A program made the translations under genes and the position numbers. This document shows positions 1-13,100 of a stretch of DNA of 64,000 nt, piece after piece. Positions within the stretch are counted from its first letter, which is position 1. Each line of letters begins with the position of its first letter. The stretch comes from Anniella stebbinsi. Taxonomy: Eukaryota; Chordata; Lepidosauria; Squamata; Anniellidae. The notes beneath the pieces were generated by a model. That model ran no database searches. It was not told the origin of the DNA and was given only the letters and a program-made list of their open reading frames with translations. Location of the stretch: positions 1 through 64,000 of the forward strand of contig JARDYH010000055.1 in the NCBI GenBank assembly GCA_029215795.1, in the 5' to 3' direction.

Positions 1-3000
1 GAAGTCTAGGGGAAGAATGGGAAGTCTAGGGGAAGAAGGGGAAGTCTAAGGGAAGAAGGGGAAGTCTAGGGGAAGAAGGGGAAGTATAGAGGGAAGGGGA
101 AGTCTAGGGGAAGAAGAGGAAGTCTAGGGGAAGAAGGAGAAGTCTAGGGGAAGAAGGGGAAGTATAGAGGAAAGGGGAAGTCTAGGGGAAGAAGGGGACG
201 TATAGAGGGAAGGGGAAGTCTAGGGGAAGAAGGGGAAATCTAGGGGAAGAAGGGGAAGTCTAGGGGAAGAAGGGGAAGTAGAGAGGGAAGGGGAAGTCTA
301 GGGGAAGTCTAGGGGAAGAAGGGGAAGTATAGAGGGAAGGGAAGTCTATGGGAAGTCTAGGGGAAGAAGGGGAAGTATAGAGGGAAGGGGAAGTCTAGGG
401 GAAGAAGGGGAAGTCTAGGGGAAGAAGGGGAAGTATAGAGGGAAGAGAAAGTCTAGGGGAAGAAGGGGAAGAAGGGAAGGTATAGAGGGAAGGGGAAGTC
501 TACGGGAAGTCTAGGGGAAGAAGGAGAGGTCTAGGGGAAGAAGGGGAAATCTAGGGGAAGAAGAGGAAGTATAGAGGGAAGGGGAAGTCTAGGGGAAAAA
601 GGGGAAGTCTAGGGGAAGAAGGGGAAGTATAGAGGAAAGGGGAAGTCTAGGGGAAGAAGGGGAAATCTAGGAGAAGAAGGGGAACTCTAGGGGAAGAAGG
701 GGAAGTATAGAGGGAAGGGGAAGTCTAGGGGAAGAAGGGGAAATCTAGGGGAAGTCTAGGGAAGAAGGGGAAGTATAGAGGGAAGGGGAAGTGTAGGGGA
801 AGTCTTGGGGAAGAAGGGGAAGTCTAGGGGAAGACGTGGAAGTCTAGGGGAAGAAGGGGAAGTATAGAGGGAAGGGGAAGTCAAGGGGTAGACTAGGGGA
901 AGAAGGGGAAGTATAGAGGGAAGGGGAAGTCTAGGGGAAGTCTAGGAGAAGAAGGGGAAGTCTAGGGGAAATCTAGAGGAAGAAGGGGAAGTATAGAGGG
1001 AAGGGGAAGTCTAATGGAAGAAGGGGAAGTATAGAGGGAAGGGGAAGTCTAGGGGAAGTCTAGGGGAAGAAGGGGAAGTCTAGGGGAAGTCTAGGGGAAG
1101 AAGGGAAAGTATAGAGGGAAGGGGAAGTCTAGTGGAAGTCTAGGGGAAGAAGGGGAAGTATAGAGGAAAGGTTAAGTCTAGGGGAAGTCTAGGGAAAGAA
1201 GGGGCAGTATAGAGGGAAGGGGAAGTCTAGGGGAAGTCTAGGGGAAGAAGGGGAAGTATAGATGGAAGGGGAAGTCTAGGGGAAGTCTAGGGGAAGAAGG
1301 GGAAGTCTAGGGGAAGAAGGGGAAGTATAGAGGGAAGGGGAAGTCTAGGGGAAGTCTAGGGGAAGAAGGGGAAGTCTAGGGGAAGAAGGGGAAGTCTAGG
1401 GGAAGAAGGGGAAATATAGAGGGAAGGGGAAGTCTAGGGGAAGTCTAGGGGAAGAAGGGGAAGTCTAGGGGAAGTAGGGGAAGTCTAGGGGAAGTCTAGG
1501 GGAAGTCTAGGGGAAGAAGGGGAAGTATAGAGGGAAGGGAAGTCTAGGGGAAGTCTAGGGGAAGAAGGAGAAGTATAGAGGGAAGGGGAAGTCTAGGGGA
1601 AGAAGGGGAAGTCTAGGGGAAGAAGGGGAAGTCTAGGGGAAGAAGGGGAAGTATAGAGGGAAGAGAAAGTCTAGGGGAAGAAGGGGAAGTATAGAGGGAA
1701 GGGGAAGTCTAGGGGAAGTCTAGGGGAATAAGGGGAAGTCTAGGGGAAGAAGGGGAAGTCTAGGGGAAGAAGGGGAAGTCTAGAGGGAAGGGGAAGTCTA
1801 GGGGAAGTCTAGGGGAAGAAGGGGAAGTCTAGAGGGAAGGGGAAGTCTAGGGGAAGTCTAGGGGAAGAAGGGGAAGTATAGAGGGAAGGGGAAGTCTAGG
1901 GGAAGTCTAAGGGAAGAAGGGGAAGTCTAGGGGAAGAAGGGGAAGTATAGAGGGAAGGGGAAGTCTAGGGGAAGAAGAGGAAGTCTAGGGGAAGAAGGGG
2001 AAGTCTAGGGGAAGAAGGGGAAGTATAGAGGGAAGGGGAAGTCTAGGGGAAGAAGGGGAAGTATAGAGGGAAGGGGAAGTCTACAGGAAGTCTAGGGGAA
2101 GAAGGGGAAGTCTAGGGGAAGTCTAGGGGAAGCAGGGGAAGTATAGAGGGAAGGGGAAGTCTAATGGAAGAAGGGGAAGTATAGAGGGAAGGGGAAGTAT
2201 AGGGGAAGAAGGGGATGTCTAGGGGAAGAAGGGGAAGTCTAGGGGAAGAAGGGGAAGTAGAGAGGGAAGGGGAAGTCTAGGGGAAGTCTAGGGGAAGAAG
2301 GGGAAGTATAGAGGGAAGGGAAGTCTAGGGGAAGTCTAGGGGAAGAAGGGGAAGTATAGAGGGAAGGGGAAGTCTAGGGGAAGAAGGGGAAGTCTAGGGG
2401 AAGAAGGGGAAGTATAGAGGGAAGAGAAAGTCTAGGGGAAGAAGGGGAAGTATAGAGGGAAGGGGAAGTCCAGGGGAAGTCTAGGGGTAGAAGGGGAAGT
2501 CTAGGGGAAGAAGGGGAAGAAGGGAAGGTATAGAGGGAAGGGGAAGTCTACGGGAAGTCTAGGGGAAGAAGGGGAAGTCTAGGGGAAGAAGGGGAAATCT
2601 AGGGGAAGAAGAGGAAGTATAGAGGGAAGGGGAAGTCTAGGGGAAAAAAGGGAAGTCTAGGGGAAGAAGGGGAAGTCTAGGGGAAGTCTAGGGGAAGAAG
2701 GGGAAGTATAGAGGAAAGGGGAAGTCTAGGGGAAGAAGGGGAAATCTAGGAGAAGAAGGGGAACTCTAGGGGAAGAAGGGGAAGTATAGAGGGAAGGGGA
2801 AGTCTAGGGGAAGAAGGGGAAATCTAGGGGAAGTCTAGGGAAGAAGGGGAAGTATAGAGGGAAGGGGAAGTGTAGGGGAAGTCTTGGGGAAGAAGGGGAA
2901 GTCTAGGGGAGACGTGGAAGTCTAGGGGAAGAAGGGGAAGTATAGAGGGAAGGGGAAGTCAAGGGGTAGACTAGGGGAAGAAGGGGAAGTATAGAGGGAA

Positions 3001-4160
3001 GGGGAAGTCTAGGGGAAGTCTAGGAGAAGAAGGGGAAGTCTAGGGGAAATCTAGAGGAAGAAGGGGAAGTATAGAGGGAAGGGGAAGTCTAATGGAAGAA
3101 GGGGAAGTATAGAGGGAAGGGGAAGTCTAGGGGAAGTCTAGGGGAAGAAGGGGAAGTCTAGGGGAAGTCTAGGGGAAGAAGGGGAAGTATAGAGGGAAGG
3201 GGAAGTCTAGCGGAAGTCTAGGGGAAGAAGGGGAATACAGAGGAAAGGGGAAGTCTAGGGGAAGTCTAGGGGAAGAAGGGGCAGTATAGAGGGAAGGGGA
3301 AGTCTAGGGGAAGTCTAGGGGAAGAAGGGGAAGTATAGAGGGAAGGGGAAGTCTAGGGGAAGTCTAGGGGAAGAAGGGGAAGTCTAGGGGAAGAAGGGGA
3401 AGTATAGAGGGAAGGGGAAGTTTAGGGGAAGTCTAGGGGAAGAAGGGGAAGTCTAGGGGAAGAAGGGGAAGTCTAGGGGAAGAAGGGGAAGTATACAGGG
3501 AAGGGGAAGTCTAGGGGAAGTCTAGGGGAAGAAGGGGAAGTCAAGGGGAAATAGGGGAAATCTAGGGGAAGTCTAGGGGAAGAAGGGGAAGTATAGAGGG
3601 AAGGGGAAGTCTAGGGGAAGAAGGGGAAGTCTAGGAGAAGAAGGGGAAGTCTAGGGGAAGAAGGGGAAGTATAGAGGGAAGGGGAAGTCTAGGGGAAGTC
3701 TAGGGGGAGAAGGGGAAATCTAAGGGAAGAAGGGGAAGTCTAGGGGAAGAAGGGGAAGTCTAGGGAAGAAGGGGAAGTATAGAGGGAAGGGGAAGTCTAG
3801 GGGAAGTCTAGGGGAAGAAGGGGAAGTCTAGGGGAAGTCTAGGGGAAGAAGGGGAAGTATAGAGGGAAGGGGAAGTCTAGCGGAAGTCTAGGGGAAGAAG
3901 GGGAATACAGAGGAAAGGGGAAGTCTAGGGGAAGTCTAGGGGAAGAAGGGGCAGTATAGAGGGAAGGGGAAGTCTAGGGGAAGTCTAGGGGAAGAAGGGG
4001 AAGTATAGAGGGAAGGGGAAGTCTAGGGGAAGTCTAGGGGAAGAAGGGGAAGTCTAGGGGAAGAAGGGGAAGTATAGAGGGAAGGGGAAGTTTAGGGGAA
4101 GTCTAGGGGAAGAAGGGGAAGTCTAGGGGAAGAAGGGGAAGTCTAGGGAAGAAGGGGAAG
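1..4160 (+). repeat. Two head-to-tail copies of family-B higher-order repeat, about 2.08 kb each
   Basis: The marker GACGTGG lies at 833 and 2911 (2078 apart), and the variant GGGGCAGTATAG has its GCAG at 1204 and 3281 (2077 apart). The same series of rare variants (CTTGGGG, GTGTAGG, CAAGGGGTAGAC, AATGGAAG) runs in the same order in both copies. The copies are therefore related by duplication of a 2.08-kb block, with small later changes. The first copy contains GGTTAAG near 1160, which the second lacks. Exact borders cannot be fixed by eye in such repetitive DNA. Confidence 0.85.
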
Positions 4161-4450
4161 TATACAGGGAAGGGGAAGTCTAGGGGGAAGTCTAGGGGAA
4201 GAAGGGGAAGTCAAGGGGAAATAGGGGAAATCTAGGGAAGTCTAGGGGAAGAAGGGGAAGTATAGAGGGAAGGGGAAGTCTAGGGGAAGAAGGGGAAGTC
4301 TAGGAGAAGAAGGGGAAGTCTAGGGGAAGAAGGGGAAGTATAGAGGGAAGGGGAAGTCTAGGGGAAGTCTAGGGGGAGAAGGGGAAATCTAAGGGAAGAA
4401 GGGGAAGTCTAGGGGAAGAAGGGGAAGTCTAGGGGAAGAAGGGGAAGTAT
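3110..4450 (+). repeat. 670-bp tandem duplication inside family B
   Basis: Three unusual variants recur at a fixed 670-bp distance: GGGAATACAG at 3231 and 3901, GCAGTATAG at 3281 and 3951, and TCAAGGGGAAATAGG at 3541 and 4211. A fourth, TAGGGGGAG at 3701 and 4370, is 669 apart. The two copies adjoin and diverge beyond about 4490. The shared private variants show a recent local duplication. Confidence 0.85.
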
Positions 4451-5749
4451 AGAGGGAAGGGGAAGTCTAGGGGAAGTCTAGGGGAAGAAGGGGAAGTATA
4501 GAGGGAAGGGAAGTCTAGGGGAAGTCTAGGGGAAGAAAGGGAAGTATAGCGAGAAGGGAAGTCTAGGGGAAGTCTAGGGGAAGAAGGGGAGTATAGAGGA
4601 AAGGGGAAGTCTAGGGGAAGTCTAGGGGAAGAAGGGGCTGTATAGAGGGAAGGGGAAGACTAGGGAAGTCTAGGGGAAGAAGGGAAGTATAGAGGGAAGG
4701 GGAAGTCTAGGGGAAGTCTAGGGGAAGAAGGGGAAGTCTAGGGAAGAAGGGGAAGTCTAGGGAAGAAGGGGAAGTCTAGAGGGAAGGGAAGTCTAGGGGA
4801 AGTCTAGGGGAAGAAGGGGAAGTCTAGGGGAAGAAGAGGAAGTATAGAGGGAAGGGGAAGTCTAGGGGAAAAAGGGGAAGTCTAGGGGAAGAAGGGGAAG
4901 TCTAGGGAAGTCTAGGGAAGAAGGGGAAGTATAGAGGAAAGGGGAAGTCTAGGGAAGAAGGGGAAATCTAGGAGAAGAAGGGGAACTCTAGGGGAAGAAG
5001 GGGAAGTATAGAGGGAAGGGGAAGTCTAGGGAAGAAGGGGAAATCTAGGGGAAGTCTAGGGAGGAAGGGGAAGTATAGAGGGAAGGGGAAGTGTAGGGGA
5101 AGTCTTGGGAAGAAGGGGAAGTCTAGGGGAAGACGTGGAAGTCTAGGGGAAGAAGGGGAAGTATAGAGGGAAGGGGAAGTCAAGGGAAGTCTAGGGGAAG
5201 AAGGGGAAGTATAGAGGGAAGGGGAAGTCTAGGGGAAGTCTAAGGGAAGAAGGGGAAGTCTAGGGGAAGAAGGGGAAGTATAGAGGGAAGGGGAAGTCTA
5301 GGGGAAGAAGAGGAAGTCTAGGGGAAGAAGGGGAAGTCTAGGGGAAGAAGGGGAAGTATAGAGGGAAGGGGAAGTCTAGGGGAAGAAGGGGAAGTATAGA
5401 GGGAAGGGGAAGACTACAGGAAGTCTAGGGGAAGAAGGGAAGTCTAGGGGAAGTCTAGGGGAAGCAGGGAAGTATAGAGGGAAGGGGAAGTCTAATGGAA
5501 GAAGGGGAAGTATAGAGGAAAGGGGAAGTATAGGGGAAGAAGGGGATGTCTAGGGAAGAAGGGGAAGTCTAGGGAAGAAGGGGAAGTAGAGAGGGAAGGG
5601 GAAGTCTAGGGGAAGTCTAGGGGAAGAAGGGGAAGTATAGAGGGAAGGGGAAGTCTAGGGGAAGAAGGGGAAGTCTAGGGGAAGAAGGGGAAGTCTAGGG
5701 GAAGAAGGGGAAGTATAGAGGGAAGAGAAAGTCTAGGGGAAGAAGGGGA

Positions 5750-7880
5750 AGTATAGAGGGAAGGGGAAGTCCAGGGGAAGTCTAGGGGTAGAAGGGGAAG
5801 TCTAGGGAAGAAGGGAAGAAGGGAAGGTATAGAGGGAAGGGGAACTCTACGGGAAGTCTAGGGGAAGACGGGGAAGTCTAGGGGAAGAAGGGGAAGTCTA
5901 GGGGAAGAAGAGGAAGTATAGAGGGAAGGGGAAGTCTAGGGGAAAAAGGGGAAGTCTAGGGGAAGAAGGGGAAGTCTAGGGGAAGTCTAGGGGAAGAAGG
6001 GGAAGTATAGAGGAAAGGGGATGTCTAGGGGAAGAAGGGGAAATCTAGGAGAAGAAGGGGAACTCTAGGGGAAGAAGGGGAAGTATAGAGGGAAGGGGAA
6101 GTCTAGGGGAAGAAGGGGAAATCTAGGGGAAGTCTAGGGAGGAAGGGGAAGTATAGAGGGAAGGGGAAGTGTAGGGGAAGTCTTGGGGAAGAAGGGGAAG
6201 TCTAGGGGAAGACGTGGAAGTCTAGGGGAAGAAGGGGAAGTATAGAGGGAAGGGGAAGTCCAGGGAAGTCTAGGGGAAGAAGGGGAAGTATAGAGGGAAG
6301 GGGAAGTGTAGGGGAAGAAGGGGAAGTATAGAGGGAAGGGGAAGTCTAGGGGAAGTCTAGGGGAAGAAGGGGAAGTCTAGGGGAAGAAGGGGATGTCTAG
6401 GGGAAGAAGGGGAAATAGAGAGGGAAGGGAAGTCTAGGGGAAGTCTAGGGGAAGAAGGGGAAGTATAGAGGGAAGGGAAGTCTAGGGGAAGTCTAGGGGA
6501 AGAAGGGAAGTATAGAGGGAAGGGGAAGTCTAGGGGAAGAAGGGGAAGTCTAGGGGAAGAAGGGGAAGTATAGGGGAAGAAGGGGAAGTATAGAGGGAAG
6601 AGAAAGTCTAGGGGAAGAAGGGGAAGTATAGAGGCAATGGAAGTCTAGGGGAAGTCTAGGGGAAGAAGGGAAGTCCTAGGGGAAGAATGGGAAGTCTAGG
6701 GGAAGAAGGGGAAATCTAAGGGAAGAAGGGGAAGTCTAGGGGAAGAAGGGGAAGTATAGAGGGAAGGGGAAGTCTAGGGAAGAAGAGGAAGTCTAGGGGA
6801 AGAAGGAGAAGTCTAGGGGAAGAAGGGGAAGTATAGAGGGAAGGGGAAGTCCAGGGGAAGTCTAGGGTAGAAGGGGAAGTCTAGGGGAAGAAGGGGAAGA
6901 AGGGAAGGTATAGAGGGAAGGGGAACTCTACGGGAAGTCTAGGGGAAGACGGGGAAGTCTAGGGAAGAAGGGGAAGTCTAGGGGAAGAAGAGGAAGTATA
7001 GAGGGAGGGGAAGTCTAGGGGAAAAAGGGAAGTCTAGGGGAAGAAGGGGAAGTCTAGGGGAAGTCTAGGGGAAGAAGGGGAAGTATAGAGGAAAGGGGAT
7101 GTCTAGGGGAAGAAGGGGAAATCTAGGAGAAGAAGGGGAACTCTAGGGGAAGAAGGGGAAGTATAGAGGGAAGGGGAAGTCTAGGGGAAGAAGGGGAAAA
7201 TCTAGGGGAAGTCTAGGGAGGAAGGGGAAGTATAGAGGGAAGGGGAAGTGTAGGGGAAGTCTTGGGGAAGAAGGGGAAGTCTAGGGGAAGACGTGGAAGT
7301 CTAGGGGAAGAAGGGGAAGTATAGAGGGAAGGGGAAGTCCAGGGAAGTCTAGGGGAAGAAGGGGAAGTATAGAGGGAAGGGGAAGTGTAGGGGAAGAAGG
7401 GGAAGTATAGAGGGAAGGGGAAGTCTAGGGGAAGTCTAGGGGAAGAAGGGGAAGTCTAGGGAAGAAGGGGATGTCTAGGGGAAGAAGGGGAAATAGAGAG
7501 GGAAGGGGAAGTCTAGGGGAAGTCTAGGGGAAGAAGGGGAAGTATAGAGGGAAGGGAAGTCTAGGGGAAGTCTAGGGGAAGAAGGGGAAGTATAGAGGGA
7601 AGGGGAAGTCTAGGGGAAGAAGGGAAGTCTAGGGGAAGAAGGGGAAGTATAGGGGAAGAAGGGGAAGTATAGAGGGAAGAGAAAGTCTAGGGGAAGAAGG
7701 GGAAGTATAGAGGCAATGGGAAGTCTAGGGGAAGTCTAGGGGAAGAAGGGGAAGTCTAGGGGAAGAATGGGAAGTCTAGGGGAAGAAGGGGAAATCTAAG
7801 GGAAGAAGGGGAAGTCTAGGGGAAGAAGGGGAAGTATAGAGGGAAGGGGAAGTCTAGGGGGAAGAAGAGGAAGTCTAGGG
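5750..7880 (+). repeat. 1.08-kb tandem duplication, family B derivative
   Basis: GACGTGG lies at 6211 and 7290 (1079 apart), the GGCAATGG variant has its C at 6635 and 7714 (1079 apart), and AACTCTACGG lies at 5843 and 6924 (1081 apart). An earlier GACGTGG at 5132 is also 1079 from 6211, but sequence downstream of it differs, so only part of a third copy is present. The few base-pair differences in spacing come from G-run length changes. Confidence 0.85.
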
Positions 7881-10130
7881 GAAGAAGGAGAAGTCTAGGG
7901 AAGAAGGGGAAGTATAGAGGAAAGGGGAAGTCTAGGGGAAGAAGGGGACGTATAGAGGGAAGGGGAAGTCTAGGGGAAGAAGGGGAAGTCTAGGGGAAGA
8001 AGGGGAAGTCTAGGGGAAGAAGGGGAAGTAGAGAGGGAAGGGGAAGTCTAGGGGAAGTCTAGGGAAGAAGGGGAAGTATAGAGGGAAGGGAAGTCTATGG
8101 GATAGTTGCTAGGGGAAGAAGGGGAGTATAGAGGGGAAGGGGAAGTCTAGGGGAAGAAGGGGAGTCTAGGGAAGAAGGGGAAGTATAGAGGGAAGAGAAA
8201 GTCTAGGGGAAGAAGGGGAAGTATAGAGGGAAGGGGAAGTCCAGGGGAAGTCTAGGGGTAGAAGGGGAAGTCTAGGGGAAGAAGGGGAAGAAGGGAAGGT
8301 TGATAGAGGGAAGGGGAAGTCTACGGGAAGTCTAGGGGAAGAAGGAGAGGTCTAGGGGAAGAAGGGGAAATCTAGGGAAGAAGAGGAAGTATAGAGGGAA
8401 GGGGAAGTCTAGGGGAAAAAGGGGAAGTCTAGGGGAAGAAGGGGAAGTATAGAGGAAAGGGGAAGTCTAGGGAAGAAGGGGAAATCTAGGAGAAGAAGGG
8501 GAACTCTAGGGGAAGAAGGGGAAGTATAGAGGGAAGGGGAAGTCTAGGGGAAGAAGGGGAAATCTAGGGGAAGTCTAGGGAAGAAGGGGAAGTATAGAGG
8601 GAAGGGAAGTGTAGGGAAGTCTTGGGGAAGAAGGGGAAGTCTAGGGGAAGACGTGGAAGTCTAGGGGAAGAAGGGGAAGTATAGAGGGAAGGGGAAGTCA
8701 AGGGGTAGACTAGGGGAAGAAGGGGAAGTATAGAGGGAAGGGGAAGTCTAGGGAAGTCTAGGAGAAGAAGGGGAAGTCTAGGGGAAATCTAGAGGAAGAA
8801 GGGGAAGTATAGAGGGAAGGGAAGTCTAATGGAAGAAGGGAAGTATAGAGGGAAGGGAAGTCTAGGGGAAGTCTAGGGAAGAAGGGGAAGTCTAGGGGAA
8901 GTCTAGGGGAAGAAGGGAAAGTATAGAGGGAAGGGGAAGTCTAGTGGAAGTCTAGGGGAAGAAGGGGAAGTATAGAGGAAAGGTTAAGTCTAGGGGAAGT
9001 CTAGGGAAGAAGGGCAGTATAGAGGGAAGGGGAAGTCTAGGGAAGTCTAGGGAAGAAGGGGAAGTATAGAGGGAAGGGGAAGTCTAGGGAAGTCTAGGGG
9101 AAGAAGGGGAAGTCTAGGGGAAGAAGGGGAAGTATAGAGGGAAGGGGAAGTCTAGGGGAAGTCTAGGGGAAGAAGGGAAGTCTAGGGGAAGAAGGGGAAG
9201 TCTAGGGGAAGAAGGGGAAGTATAGAGGGAAGGGGAAGTCTAGGGGAAATCTAGGGGAAGAAGGGGAAGTCTAGGGGAAGTAGGGGAAGTCTAGGGGAAG
9301 TCTAGGGGAAGAAGGGGAAGTATAGAGGGAAGGGGAAGTCTAGGGAAGAAGGGGAAGTCTAGGAGAAGAAGGGGAAGTCTAGGGGAAGAAGGGGAAGTAT
9401 AGAGGGAAGGGGAAGTCTAGGGGAAGTCTAGGGGGAGAAGGGGAAATCTAAGGGAAGAAGGGGAAGTCTAGGGGAAGAAGGGGAAGTCTAGGGAAGAAGG
9501 GGAACTATAGAGGGAAGGGGAAGTCTAGGGGAAGTCTAGGGGAAGAAGGGGAAGTATAGGAGGGAAGGGGAAGTCTAGGGGAAGTCTAGGGGAAGAAGGG
9601 GAAGTATAGCGAGAAGGGGAAGTCTAGGGGAAGTCTAGGGGAAGAAGGGGAAGTATAGAGGAAAGGGAAGTCTAGGGAAGTCTAGGGGAAGAAGGGGCAG
9701 TATAGAGGGAAGGGGAAGACTAGGGGAAGTCTAGGGGAAGAAGGGGAAGTATAGAGGGAAGGGAAGTCTAGGGGAAGTCTAGGGGAAGAAGGGGAAGTCT
9801 AGGGAAGAAGGGGAAGTCTAGGGGAAGAAGGGGAAGTCTAGAGGGAAGGGGAAGTCTAGGGGAAGTCTAGGGGAAGAAGGGGAAGTCTAGAGGGAAGGGG
9901 AAGTCTAGGGGAAGTCTAGGGGAAGAAGGGGAAGTATAGAGGAAGGGGAAGTCTAGGGGAAGTCTAAGGGAAGAAGGGGAAGTCTAGGGAAGAAGGGGAA
10001 GTATAGAGGGAAGGGGAAGTCTAGGGAAGAAGAGGAAGTCTAGGGGAAGAAGGGGAAGTCTAGGGGAAGAAGGGGAAGTATAGAGGGAAGGGCAAGTCTA
10101 GGGGAAGAAGGGGAAGTATAGAGGAAGGGG
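7880..10130 (+). repeat. Additional family-B copy leading into family C
   Basis: This segment repeats the B marker order: GACGTGG at 8650, GGTTAAG near 8980, the GCGAGAAGG variant near 9610, then GACTACAGG at 10133. The distance from GACGTGG to GACTACAGG is 1483 here, against 1440 in both copies at 33-37 kb. It has many G-run length changes and two short non-repeat blemishes. Confidence 0.7.
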
Positions 10131-10132
10131 AA

Positions 10133-13100
10133 GACTACAGGAAGTCTAGGGAAGAAGGGGAAGTCTAGGGGAAGTCTAGGGAAGCAGGGGAAGTATAGAG
10201 GGAAGGGGAAGTCTAATGGAAGAAGGGGAAGTATAGAGGGAGGGGGAAGTCTAGGGGAAGAAGGGATGTCTAGGGGAAGAAGGGGAAGTCTAGGGGAAGA
10301 AGGGGAAGTAGAGAGGGAAGGGGAAGTCTAGGGAAGTCTAGGGGAAGAAGGGGAAGTATAGAGGGAAGGGGAAGTCTAGGGAAGAAGGGAAGTCTAGGGA
10401 AGAAGGGGAAGTCTAGGGGAAGAAGGGGAAGTATAGAGGGAAGAGAAAGTCTAGGGGAAGAAGGGGAAGTATAGAGGGAAGGGGAAGTCCAGGGGAAGTC
10501 TAGGGGTAGAAGGGGAAGTCTAGGGGAAGAAGGGGAAGAAGGGAAGGTATAGAGGGAAGGGGACGTCTACGGGAAGTCTAGGGGAAGAAGGGGAAGTCTA
10601 AGGGAAGAAGGGGAAGTCTATGGGAAGAAGGGGAAGTATAGAGGGAAGGGGAAGTCTAGGGGAAGAAGAGGTAGTCTAGGGGGAAGAAGGAGAAGTCTAG
10701 GGGAAGAAGGGGAAGTATAGAGGAAAGGGGAAGTCTAGGGGAAGAAGGGGACGTATAGAGGGAAGGGGAAGTCTAGGGGAAGTCTAGGGGAAGAAGGGGA
10801 AGTCTAGGGGAAGTCTAGGGGAAGCAGGGGAAGTATAGAGGGAAGGGGAAGTCTAATGGAAGAAGGGGAAGTATAGAGGGAAGGGGAAGTCTAGGGGAAG
10901 TCTAGGGGAAGAAGGGGAAGTCTAGGGGAAGTCTAGGGGAAGAAGGGAAGGTATAGAGGGAAGGGGAAGTCTACGGGAAGTCTAGGGGAAGAAGGGGAAG
11001 TCTAGGGGAAGAAGGGGAAGTCTAGGGGAAGAAGAGGAAGTATAGAGGGAAGGGGAAGTCTAGGGGAAAAAGGGGAAGTCTAGTGGAAGAAGGGGAAGTC
11101 TAGGGGAAGTCTAGGGGAAGAAGGGGAAGTATAGAGGGAAGGGGAAGTCTAGGGGAAGAAGGGGAAGTATAGAGGGAAGGGGAAGTCTAGGGGAAGTCTA
11201 GGGGAAGAAGGGGAAGTATAGAGGGAAGGGGAAGTCTAGGGGAAGAAGGGGAAGTATAGAGGGAAGGGGAAGTCTAGGGGAAGTCTAGGGGAAGAAGGGG
11301 AAGTATAGAGGGAAGGGGAAGTCTAGGGGAAGTCTAGGGGAAGAAGGGGAAGTATAGAGGGAAGGGAAGACTAGGGGAAGTCTAGGGGAAGAAGGGGAAG
11401 TATAGAGGGAAGGGGAAGTCTAGGGGAAGAAGGGGAAGTCTAGGGGAAGAAGGGGAAGTCTAGGGGAAGAAGGGGAAGTCTAGGGGAAGAAGGGGAAGTA
11501 GAATGGGAAGGGGAAGTCTAGGGGAAGTCAAGGGGAAGAAGGGGAAGTATAGAGGGAAGGGAAGTCTAGGGGAAGTCTAGGGGAAGATGGGGAAGTATAG
11601 AGGGAAGGGGAAGTCTAGGGGAAGATGGGGAAGTCTAGGGGAAGAAGGGGAAGTCTAGGGGAAGAAGGGGAAGTATAGAGGGAAGAGAAAGTCTAGGGGA
11701 AGAAGGTGAAGTATAGAGGCAAGGGGAAGTCTAGGGGAAGTCTAGGGGAACAAGGGGAAGTCTAGGGGAAGAAGGGGAATTGTAGGGGAAGAAGGGGAAG
11801 TCTAGGGGAAGAAGGGGAAGTATAGAGGGAAGGGGAAGTCCAGGGGAAGAAGAGGAAGTCTAGGGGAAGAAGGGGAAGTCTAGGGGAAGAAGGGGAAGTA
11901 TAGAGGGAAGGGGAAGTCTAGGGGAAGAAGGGGAAGTATAGAAGGAAGGGGAAGTCTAGGGGAAGTCTAGGGGAAGAAGGGGAAGTCTAGGGGAAGTCTA
12001 GGGGAAGCAGGGGAAGTATAGAGGGAAGGGGAAGTCTAATGGAATAAGGGGAAGTATAGAGGGAAGGGGAAGTCTAGGGGAAGTCTAGGGGAAGAAGGGG
12101 AAGTCTAGGAGAAGTCTAGGGGAAGAAGGGGAAGTATAGCGGGAAGGGGAAGTCTAGGGGAAGTCTAGGGGAAGAAGGGGAAGTATAGAGGGAAGGGGAA
12201 GTATAGGGGAAGAAGGGGAAGTCTAAGGGAAGAAGGGGAAATCTAGGGGAAGAAGGGGAAGTCTAGGGGAAGAAGGGGAAGTATAGAGGGAAGAGAAAGT
12301 CTAGGGGAAGAAGGTGAAGTATAGAGGCAAGGGGAAGTCTAGGGGAAGTCTAGGGGAACAAGGGGAAGTCTAGGGGAAGAAGGGGAAGTCTAGGGGAAGA
12401 AGGGGAAGTCTAGGGGAAGAAGGGGAAGTATAGAGGGAAGGGGAAGTCCAGGGGAAGAAGAGGAAGTCTAGGGGAAGAAGGGGAGGTCTAGGGGAAGAAG
12501 GGGAAGTATAGAGGGAAGGGGAAGTCTAGGGGAAGAAGGGGAAGTATAGAAGGAAGGGGAAGTCTAGGGGAAGTCTAGGGGAAGAAGGGGAAGTCTAGGG
12601 GAAGTCTAGGGGAAGCAGGGGAAGTATAGAGGGAAGGGGAAGTCTAATGGAATAAGGGGAAGTATAGAGGGAAGGGGAAGTCTATGGGAAGTCTAGGGGA
12701 AGAAGGGGAAGTCTAGGGGAAGTCTAGGGGAAGAAGGGAAAGTATAGAGGGAAGGGGAAGTCTACGGGAAGTCTAGGGGAAGAAGGGGAAGTCTAGGGGA
12801 AGAAGGGGAAGTCTAGGAGAAGTCTAGGGGAAGAAGGGGAAGTATAGCGGGAAGGGGAAGTCTAGGGGAAGTCTAGGGGAAGAAGGGGAAGTATAGAGGG
12901 AAGGGGAAGTATAGGGGAAGAAGGGGAAGTCTAAGGGAAGAAGGGGAAATCTAGGGGAAGAAGGGGAAGTATAGAGGGAAGGGGAAGTCTAGGGGAAGTC
13001 TAGGGGAAGAAGGGGAAGTATAGAGGGAAGGGGAAGTATAGGGGAAGAAGGGGAATTCTAAGGGAAGAAGGGGAAGTCTACGGGAAGAAGGGGAAGTATA

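Larger units (their letters stand above)
4100..10700 (+). other. Satellite block enriched in single-base G-run changes; possibly low consensus quality
   Basis: Here many alpha words end in GGG instead of GGGG (for example near 4910, 5030, 5565, 6775, 8370, 9050 and 10015). There are also missing As (near 4590), an extra A near 7195, and non-repeat bases at 8102-8110 and 8299-8303. Distant copies of the same higher-order repeats at 32-37 kb and 58-60 kb lack most of these changes. The pattern fits homopolymer errors in a poorly polished part of the assembly, though local slippage mutation cannot be excluded. Confidence 0.65.

Noticed and set aside
4968..5183. A 71-codon open frame on the - strand rich in Pro, Leu and Phe
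   Set aside because: It is translated satellite; its openness comes from lost G bases that shift stops out of frame, and it has no codon or domain signal.
8093..8303. Possible small insertion of foreign sequence in the satellite (8102-8110 and 8299-8303)
   Set aside because: Only a few odd bases in each place, inside a block full of single-base errors; sequencing error explains them better.
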